Part shown: positions 1 to 6,781 of the stretch, in pieces
Layout: the number at the start of each line of letters is the position of its first letter
Position numbering within the stretch: position 1 is the first letter of the stretch
Virus record (IMG/VR): IMGVR_UViG_3300025112_000221
Coordinates: 1-21,722 of that record
Length of the DNA stretch: 21,722 nucleotides
DNA from: a virus
Direction: 5' to 3' (one strand)
Notes under the pieces: model-generated
What the model was told of the DNA's origin: nothing
The model's database searches: none
The model's input: only the letters and a program-made list of their open reading frames with translations
Program-made: the position numbers and the translations under genes

Positions 1-1
1 G

Positions 2-925
2 ACTGTGGATAACCCCTCCGGATACACTCCCGAGGACTTCCTTTATCTTCCTGCTCTCCCAACCGATAATCCGCTGTTGCCTAGAAGCTATATTAAGACG
101 CTCGAAAACCAACCCGAGCCTCTTAGAAGTGCGGTTCTCAAAGGAGACTGGAATGCTTTCGTTGGTCAGTTCTTCTCCACATTCTCCCGTCACGACCTGC
201 AATGTGATCCATTTTACATCCCCGAAAATGGGAAGATATGGGGTAGCTTGGATCCAGGATGGGGAGGTATATGTTCCTTCGGACTGTGGTATCTTGAAAA
301 CTCTAGATGGGGGACGGAGTATATCGAGATCAACGGTGTTAAGCAGGCTACAGGAGATCGAATCTGGATACCGGGAAAGATTTACCGGCTTGTCACCTAC
401 TACGTTGAAGGACGAAACTCTCAGGCACACGCGCAAGCGATCCTTGAACTCATTGAGAACTTTGAGTATACCCACGGCAGACACCCAGAGGTGATATATG
501 CAGGACGAGACGCATTCGCAAGAAAAGAGCGCAACCTACACAGTGAGGACATCTCGTCCGACCATACTATGGCAAATGATTTCGAGGAAGTTGGTCTGTA
601 TCTCGATTCATTTCACGTCGGGCGCGGATCTCGTGTTCCGGCTTTCGCTGCGTTTAGACAGTTCGTGGATCAGCGTCGCCTCCAGATCTTCTCTGGTTAC
701 AATGATCCTCTCTTGGAGGAAATGGAGGGAGTCCAGGCAGACGAGAGGAATGTGGAGGACATACAAGGGGGAGGGAATGATCCCAAGGTTCCAGATCATG
801 CGCTTGACGAAGCAAAAGGTTTGCTGTATATAGCTCACATAGAAGAAGAAGAAGTTATGCAACAACAGGCTCCAACCGGTTTAGACTATGGCGTTCATGA
901 CCCATCGCCTTGGGAAGATGGATGA
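2..925 (+). CDS. terL: Large terminase subunit, C-terminal nuclease part (5'-truncated)
   Basis: This is the DNA-packaging motor protein, of which only the nuclease half and the preceding linker lie in the window. The reading frame is open at the left edge, so the true start is outside; the GTG at 5 is only the first possible start codon. Numbering from that GTG, a linker of the type seen between ATPase and nuclease is visible (YIKTLENQPEPLRSAVLKG, then DWNAFVGQFF). The first RNase H-fold acidic motif follows as LDPGWGG (Asp83), a second acidic position may be Asp169 in AGRDAF, and the third is PDHALDEA (Asp264, Asp268). The family cuts concatemeric DNA into genome units while docked on the portal, which is encoded just downstream. 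The ATPase Walker motifs must lie upstream. The stop TGA overlaps the ATG of the mini-gene at 922. The family assignment is firm; the subfamily is not. Confidence 0.88.
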   Translation, partial: TVDNPSGYTPEDFLYLPALPTDNPLLPRSYIKTLENQPEPLRSAVLKGDWNAFVGQFFSTFSRHDLQCDPFYIPENGKIWGSLDPGWGGICSFGLWYLENSRWGTEYIEINGVKQATGDRIWIPGKIYRLVTYYVEGRNSQAHAQAILELIENFEYTHGRHPEVIYAGRDAFARKERNLHSEDISSDHTMANDFEEVGLYLDSFHVGRGSRVPAFAAFRQFVDQRRLQIFSGYNDPLLEEMEGVQADERNVEDIQGGGNDPKVPDHALDEAKGLLYIAHIEEEEVMQQQAPTGLDYGVHDPSPWEDG

Positions 926-1008
926 TCTACTTTATCTGCACTGGTGTGATTGTGATGATGTGTTTCGTATTAGCATTTGTGGCTTATCTTGCATTCAGGA
1001 GGGGGTAG
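922..1008 (+). CDS. 28-aa single-pass membrane mini-protein
   Basis: A short frame of 28 codons starts at ATG 922, which overlaps the terminase stop (ATGA), and ends at TAG 1006-1008, two bases before the next gene. The product starts MIYFICTGVIVMM and ends AYLAFRRG. About 22 consecutive residues are hydrophobic and a positive pair closes the C-terminus, as expected for one membrane span with a cytoplasmic tail. A purine-rich GGGAAG at 912-917 could serve as a weak ribosome site, and the stop-start overlap suggests translational coupling. No family can be named. A small lysis-related or membrane-targeting role is possible, but nothing shows it. It could be a chance frame, since codons such as ATA, CTT and GTG give hydrophobic residues easily; the exact fit between two genes argues against that. 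Confidence 0.5.
   Translation: MIYFICTGVIVMMCFVLAFVAYLAFRRG
997..1005 (+). promoter_or_regulatory. Ribosome binding site fixing the start at 1011
   Basis: The run AGGAGGGGG ends five bases before ATG 1011. It decides in favour of MARGRRC as the true N-terminus of the zinc-ribbon protein. The longer in-frame version starting at 888 inside the terminase gene has no comparable signal. Confidence 0.7.
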
Positions 1009-1010
1009 TT

Positions 1011-1289
1011 ATGGCTAGGGGTAGGAGATGTATCCAGTGCGACAAGCCTATAACAGGGACATTATCACAGTTCTGTTCGGGTAAATGTAAGATTAGGATG
1101 TACCGAACCAGAAAGCAGAAGGCTGAAAAGCCAATGAACTTTAAGAAAATGATGCTCCTTAGGGGTCCTGATTTTGAGAAAGAATCAAACCTAATCCTTG
1201 CCGGTGGTCACTTTTACAAAGACACGCGGGGGAATGTGCACTCTCAAGTAAAGGCCCAAATTCAGGGTAACCTTGTGTATTCTCATTAA
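1011..1289 (+). CDS. Small zinc-ribbon protein
   Basis: A 92-aa basic protein. Four cysteines near the N-terminus have zinc-ribbon spacing: Cys7-x2-Cys10, then Cys22-x3-Cys26 (CIQC, then FCSGKC). The stretch after the second pair is rich in Arg and Lys (RMYRTRKQKAEK), which suits nucleic-acid binding. The second half (MNFKKMMLLRG to the end) has no motif I recognise. It lies between the terminase and portal genes, where many phages place a small terminase subunit or packaging-accessory gene, but it lacks the helix-turn-helix and oligomerisation helices of a typical small terminase. A structural zinc site with a DNA- or RNA-binding role is inferred; the function is unknown. The start at 1011 is chosen because of the strong ribosome site just upstream. 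Confidence 0.75.
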   Translation: MARGRRCIQCDKPITGTLSQFCSGKCKIRMYRTRKQKAEKPMNFKKMMLLRGPDFEKESNLILAGGHFYKDTRGNVHSQVKAQIQGNLVYSH

Positions 1290-1344
1290 TTAGGTTTTAA
1301 TTTGAAACGATCCCACAAAGTGGTTTATATTAAGGAGTGTAGAC

Positions 1345-1713
1345 GTGAACCTAAATATCCCAGTAGAGGTCCCAGACACTTCATGGTGGCAACTGGTAGA
1401 TCACACCGGTGGGATATACACAGATTACAGATCTGATCTTGTGTGTATATGTAATGCAGTCGCATCTTATAAGGCTGCGCAGATAGCACACTACTACGAC
1501 GAGCAAGCATCAAAATACCCGCCCGAACTGATTAGCATGATAGAACGGGCAGATGAGTTAACAGGACGAATCACGGAACAACTCACGAATTTCGTGACCT
1601 CGGAGGACGATGGCAGAGCAACACGTAGTTCTGGACGGAATAAAAGGCGTAAACGCTCCAGGAACCGTAAGAAAGCCAACTCGTCAGGCAAAAAGGCTAA
1701 GCGGCAGGGATAA
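1345..1713 (+). CDS. Hypothetical protein with a very basic C-terminal tail, overlapping portal
   Basis: A 122-aa protein starting at GTG 1345, with AAGGAG at 1332-1337 as ribosome site. Residues 1 to about 60 look like a small folded domain (PVEVPDTSWWQLVDHTGG...), residues 60-85 a helix (ELISMIERADELTGRITEQL), and the last 30 residues are dominated by Lys and Arg (GRNKRRKRSRNRKKANSSG). Such a tail would bind nucleic acid or acidic partners. The last 104 bases overlap the portal gene in a different frame, and this is where the basic tail is encoded. I do not recognise the family. Its place between terminase and portal makes a packaging or portal-assembly role conceivable but unproven. The strong ribosome site and ordered spacing support a real gene. 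Confidence 0.65.
   Translation: MNLNIPVEVPDTSWWQLVDHTGGIYTDYRSDLVCICNAVASYKAAQIAHYYDEQASKYPPELISMIERADELTGRITEQLTNFVTSEDDGRATRSSGRNKRRKRSRNRKKANSSGKKAKRQG
1602..1607 (+). promoter_or_regulatory. Ribosome binding site supporting the portal start at 1610
   Basis: GGAGGA lies directly before ATG 1610, inside the preceding gene. The spacing is short (two bases), but no comparable site precedes the next in-frame ATG at 1760. The long overlap between the two genes is therefore probably real and not a start-calling artefact. Confidence 0.5.
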
Positions 1714-3970
1714 GAAGAAGCTCGTCAAGCTAGGGCTGAAACGACAGCAGTATTCGTCGATGTCTACAGCTGAGTGGCGAGAGGGTGGCCGTAAGGGATA
1801 CAACTTCTACGAGTCAGCCCAAGTCCCACTGGAAGTTAGCAGGATGGAGACTGACTTCCCCGTCAGTCTGAACCTGGTCAAGGGTAGGATCGATACCAAG
1901 GTAGGTATCCTTACCGCTGGCAAGCCTATTACCGAGCTGGATCCTGTTGGTGCTGAAGATATGGAGGCAGTTGAGGCCTTTAAGCATATCTTCCAAGACT
2001 CGCAGAAGAAGTCCAGAGTTCCGTATAAAACCCAGCGTGGTGTGGCAGACATGGCCAAGTGTGGCCTTGCTGTATACTACGAGGGGGTAAACCCGAATAA
2101 GGAACAGCCTACTATACACGGAAAAGTTCCGGGCGATCTTGATCTATCATGGGTGGATCCACTTACCGTATATCCAGACCCAGCCAATCGAGATCCAGCC
2201 TTCAGAGACGAAGCCGCAGGTAGGTGGTATAATATCCTTGACGAACCTAGACTCGCCGAACTAATCCAACAACACCCACAATTCAAAACAGAGTTGCTTG
2301 GGGTTAGCGCCGCTTCTAGGAACAACATCCTCCACTCTCTCGATCGAGACTATGACCAGATCGGAGCCAATACACAGAGGGTGAGGTCGTCACACGGAAT
2401 AGCAGAGTCGGACAACTCTACTGAGGAGGATAAGAACCCTAAGTCTGATAAGGCAGATCCGGACGCTAGGATACAGACACTGACCTGTTACTATATGGAA
2501 CACGAGTCCATTGAGCAGGTGTGGTATCACGATCCGATGACTGGTGTATCGAAGCTAGCTAAGTTCGAGGAGTTTGAAGACCAGCCTGTTCTGGACCCAG
2601 AGACGAAGCAGATGCACTTCACCACTGTGACTTCGTCTAGGTTTATGGTCCCCGGTGATATACCCAAGGGTAATAAGAACGAAGATCCGACACAGAATCA
2701 AGACAACTATGAAGTAAGAGTAAAACTACTCCCCCGGCCGAGGGTATGCCTCATCGCTGGGGAGATCTTGTTATACGACAGACCTGTAGGGTATCACCAC
2801 GGTCACTTCCCCCATGTCTTCCTGATGGGGACGATGCACCGTAACAAGCCTTTGGGGTATGGTGAGGTTCACAACCTCTTCGAAGCCCAGACGCTTTTCA
2901 ACATGCTGAACAGTCTCCTGTTAGAGAACACCGTAAAAACCAACAACTCAGGTTGGATTTATGAGTCAGGTGCACTCACACCAGAACAGGAACGAAAGCT
3001 TAAAAGAAGCGGAGGGGAACCCGGATTCACCCTTAAGGTTAATCGCGGTCGAATTAGAGCAATTGATCGCATCGAACCAGGGCGTTTTCCCGAGGGAATT
3101 TATAGGTTGCAATCTGACCTACGGATCCTTTTCGACGACTTAAGCGAATTGTTCCAGACACAACGTGGAGGTATGCCATACGAAACCTCTGGCAAAGCTG
3201 TGATAGCCCTACAGCAAGCAGCCGACGTGTCTCTGGCTCAGCTACAACGTCACGTTGAGGAGTTTTTGACATGGCAGGGTAGACTGCGACTGAGTAATAT
3301 ACAACAGTTCTACACATGGGAGCGAGCATGGCGTGTGTCAAACAAGATGCGAGAGGAGACACACTACCTGGTCACCAAGCTAAAGGTTCAGGAGGATTTC
3401 AAGGGCCGATCCCAAGGTGGCGCACCAACACTACATCTAATGAAGTTCGAAGATGGCACCGGTCGACAGGCCGAGCTGTTAAAAGATTTCTCGATAGCTG
3501 AGTTCGACATCACCATCCAGATAACCTCCGAGCACAGACGCTCCGAGGAACAGGAGCTGGAATACACTCAGTATCTCAGAAGTATAGAGGCCATAGATAA
3601 CGAGGCGGTCTTAGAGATGCTCAACGTTCCGGGCCGTAAGAGAATTCAGGAACGTATGGATCAGAGGAATCAGGTCTTAGCGTTAGGTGAGAAGGCCCTA
3701 GCGTGGCTTGAGGAAGATCCTCAGGTATTCCAGTTGGTTAATATCGCTATCGAACAACCACAAGTTCTAATGCAGGTTCTGCAACAGGCCGGTATAGGGC
3801 CAGCAGAACTAGGGGAGATTACAGGGCAATCTCCTCCGGGTCAAGAATCAGAAACGTCCCCTGCGCTTTCTGAATTTCTGGGTCAGGATCCAGCAGGATC
3901 TGGTGCAGAGATAGGAGGACCCGCCTTTAGTCCCCAGCAACAGCTAGGGCCTCAAACGGTAAGCCAATAG
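1610..3970 (+). CDS. Portal protein, P22/N4-type
   Basis: A 786-aa protein expected to form the dodecameric ring at one capsid vertex through which DNA enters and leaves. Size and pattern fit the long portals of P22 (about 725 aa) and N4 (about 763 aa). Visible traits are the early KGRIDTKVGILTAGKP segment, the long helical DPVGAEDMEAVEAFKHIFQD stretch, DLSWVDPLTVYPDPANRD followed by DEAAGRW (the recurring 'D-P..v..DP..r..D' stretch of this group), and a Gln-rich helical and disordered C-terminus. The N-terminal 50 residues are strongly basic (RKPTRQAKRLSGRDKKK) and include the part overlapping the previous gene. Terminase upstream and scaffold plus capsid downstream support the call. An alternative start at 1760 (MSTAEWREGG) would remove the overlap but lacks a ribosome site. 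Confidence 0.85.
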   Translation: MAEQHVVLDGIKGVNAPGTVRKPTRQAKRLSGRDKKKLVKLGLKRQQYSSMSTAEWREGGRKGYNFYESAQVPLEVSRMETDFPVSLNLVKGRIDTKVGILTAGKPITELDPVGAEDMEAVEAFKHIFQDSQKKSRVPYKTQRGVADMAKCGLAVYYEGVNPNKEQPTIHGKVPGDLDLSWVDPLTVYPDPANRDPAFRDEAAGRWYNILDEPRLAELIQQHPQFKTELLGVSAASRNNILHSLDRDYDQIGANTQRVRSSHGIAESDNSTEEDKNPKSDKADPDARIQTLTCYYMEHESIEQVWYHDPMTGVSKLAKFEEFEDQPVLDPETKQMHFTTVTSSRFMVPGDIPKGNKNEDPTQNQDNYEVRVKLLPRPRVCLIAGEILLYDRPVGYHHGHFPHVFLMGTMHRNKPLGYGEVHNLFEAQTLFNMLNSLLLENTVKTNNSGWIYESGALTPEQERKLKRSGGEPGFTLKVNRGRIRAIDRIEPGRFPEGIYRLQSDLRILFDDLSELFQTQRGGMPYETSGKAVIALQQAADVSLAQLQRHVEEFLTWQGRLRLSNIQQFYTWERAWRVSNKMREETHYLVTKLKVQEDFKGRSQGGAPTLHLMKFEDGTGRQAELLKDFSIAEFDITIQITSEHRRSEEQELEYTQYLRSIEAIDNEAVLEMLNVPGRKRIQERMDQRNQVLALGEKALAWLEEDPQVFQLVNIAIEQPQVLMQVLQQAGIGPAELGEITGQSPPGQESETSPALSEFLGQDPAGSGAEIGGPAFSPQQQLGPQTVSQ

Positions 3971-4075
3971 GTAACCGAGTGTTTAAGGAACACAAGCCTT
4001 ATATAGGATGAAATCCGCGATTCGTGGCGTTACCACTAGAGAGATAAACCCTATACTTTGGAAGGGGATTTACAG
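3971..4075 (+). promoter_or_regulatory. Intergenic leader with possible promoter and small hairpins before the scaffold gene
   Basis: This 105-base gap is the longest non-coding stretch in the window. TATACT at 4052-4057 matches the bacterial -10 box in five of six positions. TTACCA at 4030-4035, 16 bases upstream, matches the -35 box in four of six. Two small inverted repeats are present: TAAGG/CCTTA around 3984-3999, and GTGG-CGTTA-CCAC at 4024-4036, the latter overlapping the -35 candidate. A dedicated promoter for scaffold and capsid, which are needed in large amounts, would make sense, but this is inferred from short matches. Confidence 0.3.
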
Positions 4076-4942
4076 ATGGCAGATCCACAGGAAGTTATCA
4101 CACCGGCAGAACCGGCAGTAGATCCAGCACCAGCGGATCCAACACCGGCAGAGCCAGCTCCTAATCCGGCAGACGAGTTTAAGAACCAGCTGTCCGAAAT
4201 GGGGCGTAAGATTGATAACCTTACTACCGAAAATACGGGTTTCAAGGCTAAGATCCAAGAGGTAACGGATCCTAGTTATATTCGTAAGCAGGCAGCTAGT
4301 CTGTTGTCGAATGACCCGGCACCACCCGCTGACCCTGAACCGGACCTTTACACACAGCCCGAGGATTGGAAAGCGTGGAACACCCGTCAGGCCAGATCAG
4401 CGGCTAGGGAAGAAACTCAGGCTACTCTTAATAGGGATCGGCAGACTCAGGATGCGAGTAATCGACGCGCTGCGTTGAACACCGCAAACAATGATGCCGA
4501 GGCTGGCTTTAAAGCCTACTACAAGGACCGATACGACAAGGATATCACTGCTGACGATTTGAATGCCTTTGCTGCTTTTGCTAATACGCATTACAAAGGA
4601 ACAAACGCCAGTGGTGGATTCGACGCTAAGGATCTTGAGGAAGCTTGGAAGTCCTACCGAAAGGATGAGTTTGATGCTGAGATCGCTTCCGCTGCTCAGA
4701 ACGAGTTGGCCCAGAATCTTAGGATTGCTGGAACTGACATCCCTGGCGGTCCCGCTGTGGATACCACATCAGACGCGGGAGAATTCGCGGCCTTATCATT
4801 AAATGAACAGGCTGAAACTTTATCGAGGCATCTGGCTGTTGGTGACAAGGCAACTGCCTCTGCTTTATCGCAGAGTCTGAGCCGTAACAACCGGTCGAGG
4901 TTGAAGTTCTTCTCGGCCACTGGCCAGCAACCAGACTTCTAG
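4076..4942 (+). CDS. Probable scaffolding protein
   Basis: A 288-aa protein between portal and major capsid genes, the classic scaffold position. Residues 9-35 are low-complexity Pro/Ala/Asp/Glu (AEPAVDPAPADPTPAEPAP). The rest is acidic, polar and largely helical, with a likely coiled coil at LSEMGRKIDNLTTENTGFK and further helices rich in Ala, Asp and Gln. There are no cysteines, transmembrane segments or enzyme motifs. Scaffolds are usually small helical proteins that guide capsid assembly and then leave; sequence similarity between them is poor, so the call rests on position and composition. The start at ATG 4076 is chosen because GAAGGGG at 4061-4067 is at the right distance; a TTG at 4058 would add six residues but would place the ribosome site inside the gene. 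N4-type capsids could alternatively use it as an assembly factor of another kind. Confidence 0.65.
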   Translation: MADPQEVITPAEPAVDPAPADPTPAEPAPNPADEFKNQLSEMGRKIDNLTTENTGFKAKIQEVTDPSYIRKQAASLLSNDPAPPADPEPDLYTQPEDWKAWNTRQARSAAREETQATLNRDRQTQDASNRRAALNTANNDAEAGFKAYYKDRYDKDITADDLNAFAAFANTHYKGTNASGGFDAKDLEEAWKSYRKDEFDAEIASAAQNELAQNLRIAGTDIPGGPAVDTTSDAGEFAALSLNEQAETLSRHLAVGDKATASALSQSLSRNNRSRLKFFSATGQQPDF

Positions 4943-4944
4943 AT

Positions 4945-4969
4945 CCCCCGGACCTCAGGGGGGTCCTTT
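4945..4969 (+). terminator. G/C-rich hairpin between scaffold and capsid genes
   Basis: Two alternative stems can form: CCCCC (4945-4949) with GGGGG (about 4958-4962), or GGACC (4950-4954) with GGTCC (4962-4966), followed by TTT. The T-run is short, so it may be a weak terminator or attenuator, or a transcript-stabilising hairpin in front of the capsid gene. Its end is directly followed by the capsid ribosome site (GGGAG, 4970-4974). Confidence 0.4.
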
Positions 4970-4984
4970 GGGAGACATTAAACT

Positions 4985-6118
4985 ATGGCCGGTATCGTAT
5001 CCGGAACTTTTGCCAGATATGCGGAAACGTCGAACAACGACGGGAATCTCACCAGATTTCTGTTTACCGACGATCTGCATCAGCAAGTTAAGGACAAGCT
5101 CCTCTTCGCCCGACAGGGTTGGATGGGTCCAGACCGCGGTGGCGAGGATCCCCAGGACGAGAAGGAAGTTTACTTCCCTATCTTGCAGCGAACCGACCTG
5201 GGCAAGAAACGTGGTGACCATGTTATCCTTCCGTTGATGAAGAACCTTACAGGTGCTGCAACGGTTGGTAACTCCAAACTTTTGGAGACTTCTGGTGAGG
5301 AAGCTTTTGCTTTCGCCTACCTGAAGGTATACGTGGAAACCATGCGTCATGCCACAGGTTACGTTGGAGATATGTCTGAAGTTCGTAACCCTTTCCTTTC
5401 CGAGGAGAGCGCCTCTTCACAGTTGGCCAAGTGGCTGGCTGATCAGGAGGAAAAGGCAACACTCGACGCTTACTACGATGGCTTCTCAGCTCACGTAGTC
5501 ACTGGGATCTCTGCTGCTTCTGCAACAGACAATCCCAACTGGTTCTACGGTGGTGATGCTACTACCGAAGAGAACGTCGATTCGAACGACACGCTTGGAA
5601 CCGCTGACTTCGAGAAGATGTCGGTATGGGCCGAGGTCAACAAGATCAATGCTATCCGGGTTCCGGACGGTGTTGGTGGGATGGAAGAGGGGTATGCAAT
5701 GATTATCCACCCCTTCCAGATGTATGACCTTCGTCAGGATTCCGTGTGGCAGCAAGCACAGCGGGAAGGTAACGAGCGCGGCTGGAAGAACCCCATCTTC
5801 TCCGGTGCCAAGGGGATGTATGCAGGGATCTTTATCTACACCCACACGTTATGTGAAGTCGCCGCTTCTGGCGTAACCGATCGTAACAACAAACGTAGGG
5901 CCATCTTCACCGGTGCACACGCAATTGGCTACGCTACAGCAGTTCCGGAGCAGGTCAATCGTCGAGCCGAGGATGACTACGGTGTCGTGAGGGCGTGGGC
6001 TATTAGCAAGACCTATGGGTATGCTAGAGCCGACTGGCTGAACGACTCCGATAGTGGCACTACCTCATTCAATCAGTCCAGCGCTATTGTGACTACATAC
6101 GCTGCCCAGCCCTATTAG
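4985..6118 (+). CDS. Major capsid protein, N4 gp56 type
   Basis: A 377-aa protein that would form the icosahedral shell. The segment LGKKRGDHVILPLMKNLTGA, then the F-AYLKVYVETMRHATGYVGDMSEVRNPF stretch and the SSQLAKWLADQEE helix, match the pattern I know for the N4 gp56-like major capsid family (the DUF4043 group), including the highly conserved 'LGKKRGDHV' start. The C-terminal part (AHAIGYATAVPEQVNRRAEDDYGVVRAWAISKTYGYARA) is also typical. The length is close to N4 gp56 (about 400 aa). The start ATG 4985 has GGAG at 4971-4974. The gene follows the scaffold and is the centre of the head block. It is the strongest taxonomic marker in the window and, with the long portal, places the phage near the N4/P22-type architecture; it does not make it an N4 relative in the strict sense. 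Confidence 0.9.
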   Translation: MAGIVSGTFARYAETSNNDGNLTRFLFTDDLHQQVKDKLLFARQGWMGPDRGGEDPQDEKEVYFPILQRTDLGKKRGDHVILPLMKNLTGAATVGNSKLLETSGEEAFAFAYLKVYVETMRHATGYVGDMSEVRNPFLSEESASSQLAKWLADQEEKATLDAYYDGFSAHVVTGISAASATDNPNWFYGGDATTEENVDSNDTLGTADFEKMSVWAEVNKINAIRVPDGVGGMEEGYAMIIHPFQMYDLRQDSVWQQAQREGNERGWKNPIFSGAKGMYAGIFIYTHTLCEVAASGVTDRNNKRRAIFTGAHAIGYATAVPEQVNRRAEDDYGVVRAWAISKTYGYARADWLNDSDSGTTSFNQSSAIVTTYAAQPY

Positions 6119-6124
6119 ACCCTT

Positions 6125-6142
6125 GGCTAGCCTAGGCTAGCC
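6125..6142 (+). repeat. Perfect 18-bp palindrome after the capsid gene
   Basis: GGCTAGCCTAGGCTAGCC reads identically on both strands. It starts seven bases after the capsid stop and ends 22 bases before the next gene. As RNA it could fold only into a tight self-hairpin or pair between molecules; as DNA it could be a dimeric protein's binding site. No T-run follows, so it is not a normal terminator. Confidence 0.6.
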
Positions 6143-6164
6143 TTCACTAGAACGAGGTAATAAG

Positions 6165-6716
6165 ATGGGTTTTTTGAAGAAAGCTGGTGTTTTCGCATTG
6201 GCGCTTTTCCTAATCTCTGGGTTGTTTAATACCATAGAGGCTGGAAAAAGATCACCCACTAAGGGTGGGATGTTCTCGGAGCTTGACAGCTTGCTTAATG
6301 CTGACAATAACTCCACATATATCGACACTCTGGTAGGTGCTGCTTCTGCTGCTTCTGCTGCTTTCGGCAATATTGATCTGCGCGGGGTAACCAGGGCGTA
6401 TCTTTACGCTTACGCGGATACGGCAGTTGGAACCGGTGGTAATGGCGGAGGCCCTGATACGGTAATCGTTCAGGTATCTACGTCAATCAACGGTAGCACT
6501 TGGGGAACATGGACTTCATTGGACAGTCTCTTTCCAACTGCTCCTGTGTCCGTGTTAATCAATCTTGATCCGACACTCTTAGGTGCCGAGGCCTTGCCTT
6601 ATGGGGTTGGTCCCGGGACGGGAGCGATGAGATTCCGCGGTATTCGCGGTGGAGAGGGATCTGCTACTGACTCTAGTAGAGTCAAGTTCCTTTACCAGTT
6701 AGAATACCCCCGATAA
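6165..6716 (+). CDS. Signal-peptide-bearing beta-rich protein, possible virion component
   Basis: A 183-aa protein directly after the capsid gene, with GAGGTAA upstream as ribosome site. The N-terminus has the three parts of a Sec signal: positive MGFLKK, hydrophobic AGVFALALFLISGLF, and a small-residue cleavage site after IEA (about residue 26). The mature part is rich in Gly, Ser, Thr, Ala and Asp and looks beta-stranded: DLRGVTRAYLYAYAD, DTVIVQVSTSINGSTWGTW, MRFRGIRGGEG. The 'tvqvs.s.nGstWgtw' pattern resembles small beta-sandwich proteins of virion regions. A decoration or head-associated role is suggested by position. A secretion-type signal is unusual for such a protein; it may instead be exported by the infected cell. 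I do not recognise a named family. Confidence 0.7.
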   Translation: MGFLKKAGVFALALFLISGLFNTIEAGKRSPTKGGMFSELDSLLNADNNSTYIDTLVGAASAASAAFGNIDLRGVTRAYLYAYADTAVGTGGNGGGPDTVIVQVSTSINGSTWGTWTSLDSLFPTAPVSVLINLDPTLLGAEALPYGVGPGTGAMRFRGIRGGEGSATDSSRVKFLYQLEYPR

Positions 6717-6722
6717 CCTACG

Positions 6723-6753
6723 GCTGGCTCGAGGCTAAAAACCTCGGGTCAGC
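6723..6753 (+). promoter_or_regulatory. Long stem-loop between the two signal-peptide genes
   Basis: The arm 6723-6734 (GCTGGCTCGAGG) pairs with 6742-6753 (CCTCGGGTCAGC) over 12 positions, two of them G-U, around the loop CTAAAAA. No T-run follows, so it is not a standard terminator. A second, smaller inverted repeat (CGCC at 6758-6761 with GGCG at 6769-6772) sits just before and partly in the ribosome site of the next gene. Together they could influence mRNA stability or translation of the gene at 6782. Confidence 0.55.
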
Positions 6754-6781
6754 TTAGCGCCCTTTAAAGGCGGGAGGCTGT

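Noticed and set aside
129-833. Frames of 121 and 111 codons inside the terminase gene
   Set aside because: They lie entirely within a well-supported gene in another frame, with no start signals and no recognisable product.
888-1289. Longer version of the zinc-ribbon gene starting inside terL (133 aa)
   Set aside because: No ribosome site precedes 888; AGGAGGGGG at 997-1005 points to ATG 1011, and the 888-1010 stretch is better explained by terminase and the membrane mini-gene.
4058-4075. TTG start extending the scaffold protein by six residues
   Set aside because: It would put the GAAGGGG ribosome site inside the gene and leave the TTG without one.
6283-6312. TTGACA-like promoter box inside the gene at 6165
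   Set aside because: A good -35 match exists, but no convincing -10 box at the right distance, and it is within coding sequence encoding LDSLL; treated as chance.
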